Translations under genes and position numbers: made by a program
In this document: positions 48,281 to 52,128 of the stretch, piece by piece
Layout of the letters: each line of letters opens with the position of its first letter
Numbering within the stretch: the first letter of the stretch is position 1
Notes under the pieces: generated by a model
Database searches by the model: none
What the model was told of the DNA's origin: nothing
Seen by the model: only the letters and a program-made list of their open reading frames with translations
Assembly (NCBI GenBank): GCA_910580195.1
Contig: CAJTWA010000009.1
Coordinates: 1-52,128, forward strand
DNA: 52,128 bases
Reading direction: 5' to 3'
Origin: an uncultured Lachnospiraceae bacterium
GTDB taxonomy: Bacteria; Bacillota; Clostridia; Lachnospirales; Lachnospiraceae

Positions 48281-49142
48281 AATCTGTTATCCTTTCTATT
48301 ATTTTCCCGATGGCCTGCCCAGAACTTTCAGGGGAAAAACGCCCCGGCAGGCCCGGCAGCCGGAAATAAGGCAGCAGGAAATCCTCCGTTAAGCGGTCTT
48401 CAAAACCAAAGGGCGAGGATGCAATGTCAAAAATATGGCAGGAGCCCGGAAGTTCCTGAATCCATTCTTTTTCCAGCACGGCGGCTGGGATGGTGTTGAT
48501 GACAAGGCTGCAGTGGGGCAGCACCATGGGGAAATCTTCCTTCTGGATGGGGCAGATTCCCTTTTTTTCTGCCAGCGCCTGTTTTTCCAAATCCTGTTCC
48601 AGCACATAAATGCTGCGGCAAAGGGGGTGCAGGAGCGTGCCGATGGCAGACCCGCAGCAGCCATAGCCTAACAGGAGCACCCGGGCAGAAGACAGGGAAA
48701 AGGGCGTATAGCGTATGAGCTCGGAAAGGAGCCCTTCTGCAGTAAGCAATGCATTTTCCCTTGCAAATACAGGCAGCTTTGCGAACTGGAAAACTTTGCA
48801 TCCTTTTTTTCCCAGCAGGGCCGTTTGTTCTTTGGAAAGGCTGTGGGCAGCGATTGCCTGCTTGGGGTTTACATGCTCCCATACTTCTTCCAATGGGCAG
48901 GGAGGCCTTTGGCTGTCTGCCTGAAATAAATGGATGCCATCTTTCGAAAGGGGCGTAGGCAGAAGCACGGTATCTGCCTGCGCCAAGGCCTGCGGCAGCG
49001 TTTCTTCCACAGTGATGCCGGAATGGTAAGGGAAATCAGGGGTATTGAAACAGGTTACGTCCCAGCCGCAGGAATGGAGATATTCTGCGCTGTGGCATTG
49101 CCGGAGGTCCCCGCCGAGGATTGCAATGGATGTTTTTGCCAT
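48270..49142 (-). CDS. dpaA: Dipicolinate synthase subunit A
   Basis: 290 residues from ATG 49142, chosen because TTGGAGGACG lies just upstream; the open frame to 49268 crosses the promoter region. The N-terminal domain starts with TSIAILGGDLRQCHSAEYL and includes DTVLLPTPLSKDG. The C-terminal NAD(P)-binding domain has VLLLGYGCCGSAIGTLL (Rossmann glycine motif) and CSLVINTIPAAVL. It is the catalytic subunit, with DpaB, of dipicolinate synthase (SpoVFA in Bacillus). First gene of a two-gene operon; a candidate sporulation promoter lies at 49171-49199. Confidence 0.94.
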   Translation of the reverse strand: MAKTSIAILGGDLRQCHSAEYLHSCGWDVTCFNTPDFPYHSGITVEETLPQALAQADTVLLPTPLSKDGIHLFQADSQRPPCPLEEVWEHVNPKQAIAAHSLSKEQTALLGKKGCKVFQFAKLPVFARENALLTAEGLLSELIRYTPFSLSSARVLLLGYGCCGSAIGTLLHPLCRSIYVLEQDLEKQALAEKKGICPIQKEDFPMVLPHCSLVINTIPAAVLEKEWIQELPGSCHIFDIASSPFGFEDRLTEDFLLPYFRLPGLPGRFSPESSGQAIGKIIERITDYAI

Positions 49143-49170
49143 ATGCGTCCTCCAATTTTTATTATCCCTA

Positions 49171-49199
49171 CAATATATGAAGGAAAGGGAAAATGGTGC
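49171..49199 (-). promoter_or_regulatory. Candidate mother-cell (sigma-K/E type) promoter of dpaAB
   Basis: Read on the minus strand: GCACC (49199-49195), 15 bp, CATATATTG (49179-49171). This resembles the sigma-K pattern of an AC-containing -35 and CATA-NNN-T -10. spoVF is sigma-K dependent in Bacillus. The match is short, so only a candidate. Confidence 0.4.
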
Positions 49200-49344
49200 T
49201 TCAACGGTTGGTAGGGGGGCAGCCAGTTTCCATACAGATTCTCTTCCATATTGAAAATCTTTTGACAAGGCTTTCTTTCCCAGTTATAATAAAACCATTG
49301 CAGAAGCCATGCTTGGCAGGATGTTTTGGGGGGGGGAGGTTCAA

Positions 49345-50091
49345 ATGGAAACATACCAATTGACAAGGAGCAAGCGAAAAAGCCTTTCCATTGCCATTGG
49401 AAGGGATGGGACGGTACAGGTAAAGGCGCCCAACTGGCTGCCAAAGTACAAAATTGACCAGTTTATCCAGCAGAAAGCAGGATGGATTGAGGAAAAGCGG
49501 CTGGAACTTTCGAAGCAGGAGCGGCCGGGGCATACCTTTCAGGAAGGGGATGAATTCTTATTTCTGGGCGAGCCTTTCCGGCTGGCGTTTTGTGCCAAGG
49601 CTCAAGGGCAGGAGGGCAGCCAAGGAATTGCATTGGACCAGAAGAAAAAAATCCTAACCATGGAAACAGGGATGGGGATAGGGGATGTTAAAGCTGCCAA
49701 TGTGCGCAAAAAACTGGAGCAATGGTATCTTTCACAGGCAAAGCAAATATTCCCGGAACGGGCAAGCCAGTATTTTCCATTGGCTGCTAAGCTGGCAGGG
49801 GATACCGGGAGAGAAATCGCCCCCATCAACCGCATTTCCATCCGCAACCAGAAGACACGGTGGGGGAGCTGCAGCAGCAAGGGGAACCTGAATTTTAATT
49901 GGCGGCTCCTGATGGCGCCGGAAAAGGTACTGGATTATGTAGTAGTGCATGAATTGTGCCATCTTGCCTATCTGGACCATTCCAAGGAATTTTGGCAGAT
50001 GGTAACAGCCATTTTGCCCGATTGTAGGGAACGCAGGGAATGGCTGAAAACCAATGGGATGTATCTGGACTGGGAACAGGAGCCGCAGTAA
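49345..50091 (+). CDS. YgjP-like M48-family metallopeptidase
   Basis: 248 residues from ATG 49345, preceded by nine G residues and AGGT. The N-terminal beta-rich domain (YQLTRSKRKSLSIAIGRDGTVQVKAPNWLPKYKIDQFIQQKAGWI) and the C-terminal zinc site are as in the YgjP/DUF45 group: TRWGSCSSKGNLNFNWRLLMAP, then VVVHELCHLAYLDHSKEFW, with the HExxH-like HELCH and a third His (near residues 202-212). Predicted metal-dependent peptidase, substrate unknown. The start codon of the longer frame (49309) lies before the G-run and is not preferred. Followed by 39-bp tandem repeats. Confidence 0.88.
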   Translation: METYQLTRSKRKSLSIAIGRDGTVQVKAPNWLPKYKIDQFIQQKAGWIEEKRLELSKQERPGHTFQEGDEFLFLGEPFRLAFCAKAQGQEGSQGIALDQKKKILTMETGMGIGDVKAANVRKKLEQWYLSQAKQIFPERASQYFPLAAKLAGDTGREIAPINRISIRNQKTRWGSCSSKGNLNFNWRLLMAPEKVLDYVVVHELCHLAYLDHSKEFWQMVTAILPDCRERREWLKTNGMYLDWEQEPQ

Positions 50092-50097
50092 AGGCTA

Positions 50098-50214
50098 GGC
50101 GCTGGATGGAAAAGAGCGTTACATGTGGAAGGGACAGGCGCTGGATGGAAAAGAGCGTTACATGTGGAAGGGACAGGCGCTGGATGGAAAAGGGTGTTGC
50201 ACATGGAAGGGATG
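50098..50214 (+). repeat. Three 39-bp tandem repeats
   Basis: Units start at 50098, 50137 and 50176 with GGCGCTGGATGGAAAAGRG, then CGTTACATGTGGAAGGG. 39 is a multiple of three, and from 50123 the repeat is open in the DUF3783 frame (13-residue unit ALDGKERYMWKGQ). Confidence 0.9.
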
Positions 50215-50224
50215 GGTGGTTGCC

Positions 50225-50599
50225 ATGAAGGGAATGGTTTTGCTATTTCATTTTTTAGAAAAAGACAGGAAAAATAAACTTATCCGGGCGTTGCTCCCGC
50301 TACGGGTAAGGATTAAGGAAATTGCGAAAGAGGATTATTTGCAGCCAGTGGGATATTTGTCAGGGAATAAGGAGATTCCCCCCGTAGGGACCAAGTACGA
50401 GGGGGAGGGACTGGAGGGGGAGCTGCTGCTGATGGCAGGGCTGTCCAGCCCGCAGGTGGACATGGTGCTTAAAGCAATCCGTAAATCTGGGGCTGGCCCC
50501 ATTCCCTACAAGGCGGTGCTGACGCCTTCGAACCAAAGCTGGGATGTATTGAAGCTGTTCCAAGAAATCAAGGCGGAACATGAAGCGATGGGGAGCTGA
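50225..50599 (+). CDS. DUF3783-domain protein
   Basis: 124 residues from ATG 50225. The domain pattern fits DUF3783: VLLFHFLEKDRKNKLIRALLPLRVRIKEIAKEDYLQPVGYL, then ELLLMAGLSSPQVDMVLKAIRKSGAGPIPYKAVLTPSNQSWDVLKLFQEIKAEHEAM. A small soluble protein with no known function, common in Clostridia. The ribosome binding site is weak (GGGTGG); the ATG 9 bases later has AAGGGA directly in front but too close. The frame extends upstream through the 39-bp repeats to 50123. The last ~30 bp, including the stop, recur about 60 bp downstream. Confidence 0.8.
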   Translation: MKGMVLLFHFLEKDRKNKLIRALLPLRVRIKEIAKEDYLQPVGYLSGNKEIPPVGTKYEGEGLEGELLLMAGLSSPQVDMVLKAIRKSGAGPIPYKAVLTPSNQSWDVLKLFQEIKAEHEAMGS

Positions 50600-50670
50600 A
50601 AATGAGGGGATTTTCAAGCTGCCTAGGGAACCAAGGCGGAGCATGGAGGGATGGGGAGCTGAAAATTGTG
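50570..50670 (+). repeat. Duplicated 3' end of the DUF3783 gene
   Basis: AAGGCGGAACATGAAGCG, ATGGGGAGCTGAAAATGA at the end of the gene recurs as AAGGCGGAGCATGGAGGG, ATGGGGAGCTGAAAATTG about 61 bp downstream, including a copy of the TGA stop. Confidence 0.75.
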
Positions 50671-50710
50671 AAATTATGATTGTTGCTATCGTGAAAAAGG
50701 AGGATGGGTT

Positions 50711-52128
50711 ATGGCAATGAAAAAAGTAAAACAAGGAATTGCAGCTGCATTGGCGGCTGCGTTAGTGCTGCAAGGAGCACCAATGCCTGTGCAGGCAGCA
50801 CAGAATGGGACAATACAGGAGGAAACCGTACAGGATACAAAAGGGGCAGCACAAACGGAGGCTTCTGGCGTGAATGTTGCGTACCACACACAGGATGAGA
50901 TACGCAATTACATCAAGGAATCAGGCGCAAAGATAACAGACCCGGTGGCTTTTCAGGAAAATCCGGTGACAGAAGCGCCATTTTCTTTGGGGAGATTATC
51001 AGATGAAACATTGGATTCAGCAGTCCGGATGCTGAACCAAATCCGCTATATTGCCGGGATCCCTTATGATGTGGTGCCGGATGAAGCATATAATGAAAAG
51101 GCACAGGCTGCATCATTAGTGAATTATGTTAATGGTAAAATGACACATTATCCTACCAAGCCAGAAGGCATGGAGGATGAAATGTTTGCATTGGCTGAGA
51201 GCGGGGCAGGCTCTTCCAATATCGCATGGGGCAGCAGCTCATCGTTTACTGTAAATTATTTTATTGCAATGAGTTGGATGAAAGATGGGGATTCTTCTAA
51301 TATTGACAGGGTTGGGCATAGGCGTTGGCTCTTGAACCCATCCATGAAAAAAACAGGATTTGGCGTTGTGAATGGGCCAAAGGGAACACACAGTGCAGTA
51401 TATGCATTTGACAGGTCTGCCAGCGGGGCAGGGGAGTACGGCGTAATGTGGCCTGCCCAGAACATGCCCACAGACTACTTTAATACAGAGTTCCCATGGT
51501 CGGTTTCTATGGGGACGGCAGTGGACGATTCTGCAGTCCAGGTTAAACTTACAAGGAACAGCGATGGGAAGGTATGGAATTTTTCCGGGTCATCGGCTGA
51601 CGGGGCGTTTTATGTCAACAATGATAATTATGGGCAAAAAGGGTGCATTATTTTCCGGCCCGATGGTGTAGATGCGTACGAAAATGGGGACAGCTACCGT
51701 GTGGAGATTACCGGCTTAAGCGGAGGGGATGTTTCCTATACTGTGAATTTCTTTAGCCTAGATGTGCAGGAAAGCACGCCATCCGTGGAATCTGTAAGCG
51801 TTACGCCAAGCACTGTAACTGTAACAGCAGGAAAAACACAGCAATTTACAGAAAATGTGGCTGTAAAAAATGGTGCGGCAAAAACAGTAACATGGAGCGT
51901 CAGCGGAAATACATCAAATAGCACGAAAATTACGTCAACTGGGCTTCTGGCAGTGGCAGAAGATGAAGAGGCCAAAACTTTAACGGTAAGGGCAACATCA
52001 ACAGTTGATATGGCACAGTATGGAGAAGCCACCATTACTGTTTTACCGAAATCATCTGAGCCAGCAAATGGGGGTTCAGGAACAGAAGAACCGGGTAACG
52101 GAGGTTCAGGAACAGAAGAACCGGGTAA
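50711..52128 (+). CDS. Secreted CAP (SCP/PR1)-domain protein with Ig-like domain, 3' end outside the window
   Basis: At least 472 residues, open to the edge. A signal peptide (MAMKKVKQGIAAALAAALVL, cleavage near VQAA) is followed by a CAP-type domain (about 85-230: LNQIRYIAGIPYDVV, EKAQAASLVNYVNGKMTHYP, RVGHRRWLLNPSMKKTGFG). A region to ~350 follows, then a BIG_2-type Ig domain (about 358-445: VESVSVTPSTVTVTAGKTQQF, VTWSVSGNTSNSTKITSTGLL, TVRATST). A Gly/Glu/Pro linker begins at the end (NGGSGTEEPG twice). CAP domains in bacteria are often extracellular; the activity is unknown. AAGGAGG, 7 nt upstream, supports the start. It was identified by direct translation; the frame is open throughout. 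Confidence 0.85.
   Translation, partial: MAMKKVKQGIAAALAAALVLQGAPMPVQAAQNGTIQEETVQDTKGAAQTEASGVNVAYHTQDEIRNYIKESGAKITDPVAFQENPVTEAPFSLGRLSDETLDSAVRMLNQIRYIAGIPYDVVPDEAYNEKAQAASLVNYVNGKMTHYPTKPEGMEDEMFALAESGAGSSNIAWGSSSSFTVNYFIAMSWMKDGDSSNIDRVGHRRWLLNPSMKKTGFGVVNGPKGTHSAVYAFDRSASGAGEYGVMWPAQNMPTDYFNTEFPWSVSMGTAVDDSAVQVKLTRNSDGKVWNFSGSSADGAFYVNNDNYGQKGCIIFRPDGVDAYENGDSYRVEITGLSGGDVSYTVNFFSLDVQESTPSVESVSVTPSTVTVTAGKTQQFTENVAVKNGAAKTVTWSVSGNTSNSTKITSTGLLAVAEDEEAKTLTVRATSTVDMAQYGEATITVLPKSSEPANGGSGTEEPGNGGSGTEEPG

Overview
The window reads as chromosome of a spore-forming Firmicute, most likely a member of the Lachnospiraceae (Clostridia). Evidence: endospore genes (yabP, yabQ, spoIIE, cotS, dpaA, dpaB), the conserved hup-rqcP-yabP-yabQ-divIC-spoIIE-tilS-hpt-ftsH neighbourhood, strong AGGAGG-type ribosome binding sites, moderate GC in most genes, and families common in gut Lachnospiraceae (DUF3794/LysM, PD-(D/E)XK 'Rpn' proteins, AAA-ATPase-like/PDDEXK_9 proteins). 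No genus is claimed.

Layout. 1-5.3 kb: a secreted Fn3-repeat protein and a Uma2-family nuclease, then a small 58-codon gene on the minus strand. 5.6-10.8 kb: a heterodimeric ABC exporter pair converging on dinB. 10.9-13.7 kb: a visibly AT-rich accessory patch with a 5'-truncated DUF262/DUF1524 gene and a DUF1016 (YhcG-like) nuclease gene, surrounded and interrupted by short palindromes. 13.7-15.8 kb: veg and a DUF3794/LysM protein. 15.8-17.2 kb: non-coding, holding two copies of a dispersed ~180-bp inverted-repeat element. 17.2-26.4 kb: NlpC/P60 hydrolase, yqeY, cca, cotS, a PEGA lipoprotein, an Rpn-type nuclease and a phosphohexomutase. 26.5-34.9 kb: the HU-to-ftsH sporulation/division/housekeeping cluster. 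35.2-38.2 kb: a GH13 enzyme, another copy of the dispersed element, and tRNA-Tyr and tRNA-Leu. 38.4-45.8 kb: two coiled-coil proteins, a fourth copy of the element carrying a nested MITE-like insert, a DUF255 protein, a sigma-like protein lacking region 4 with a tiny partner, and an AAA/PD-(D/E)XK protein. 46-52 kb: a MATE transporter and dpaB/dpaA on the minus strand, then a YgjP-like metallopeptidase, a DUF3783 protein and a CAP-domain exported protein that runs off the right edge.

How it works together. Spore formation is spread over several loci: SpoIIE activates sigma-F, YabP/YabQ act in the mother cell, DpaA/DpaB make dipicolinate, and CotS belongs to the coat. Promoter-like sequences fit this: spoIIE has a 35-element/10-element pair 21 bp apart overlapping a Spo0A-box-like site, and yabP and cotS have sigma-E-like sites. 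Most other genes have recognisable vegetative promoters with 17-bp spacing.

The least explained features are non-coding: (1) a dispersed ~180-bp element with 24-33 bp terminal inverted repeats and conserved internal hairpins (four full copies and one half copy), one copy interrupted by a TA-flanked palindromic insert; (2) tandem duplications of the 3' part of tRNA-Tyr; (3) many 35-75 bp degenerate tandem duplications at gene edges, some including the stop or start codon; (4) palindromes in and around the DUF1016 gene. All calls are from reading sequence and motifs; no database search was run.
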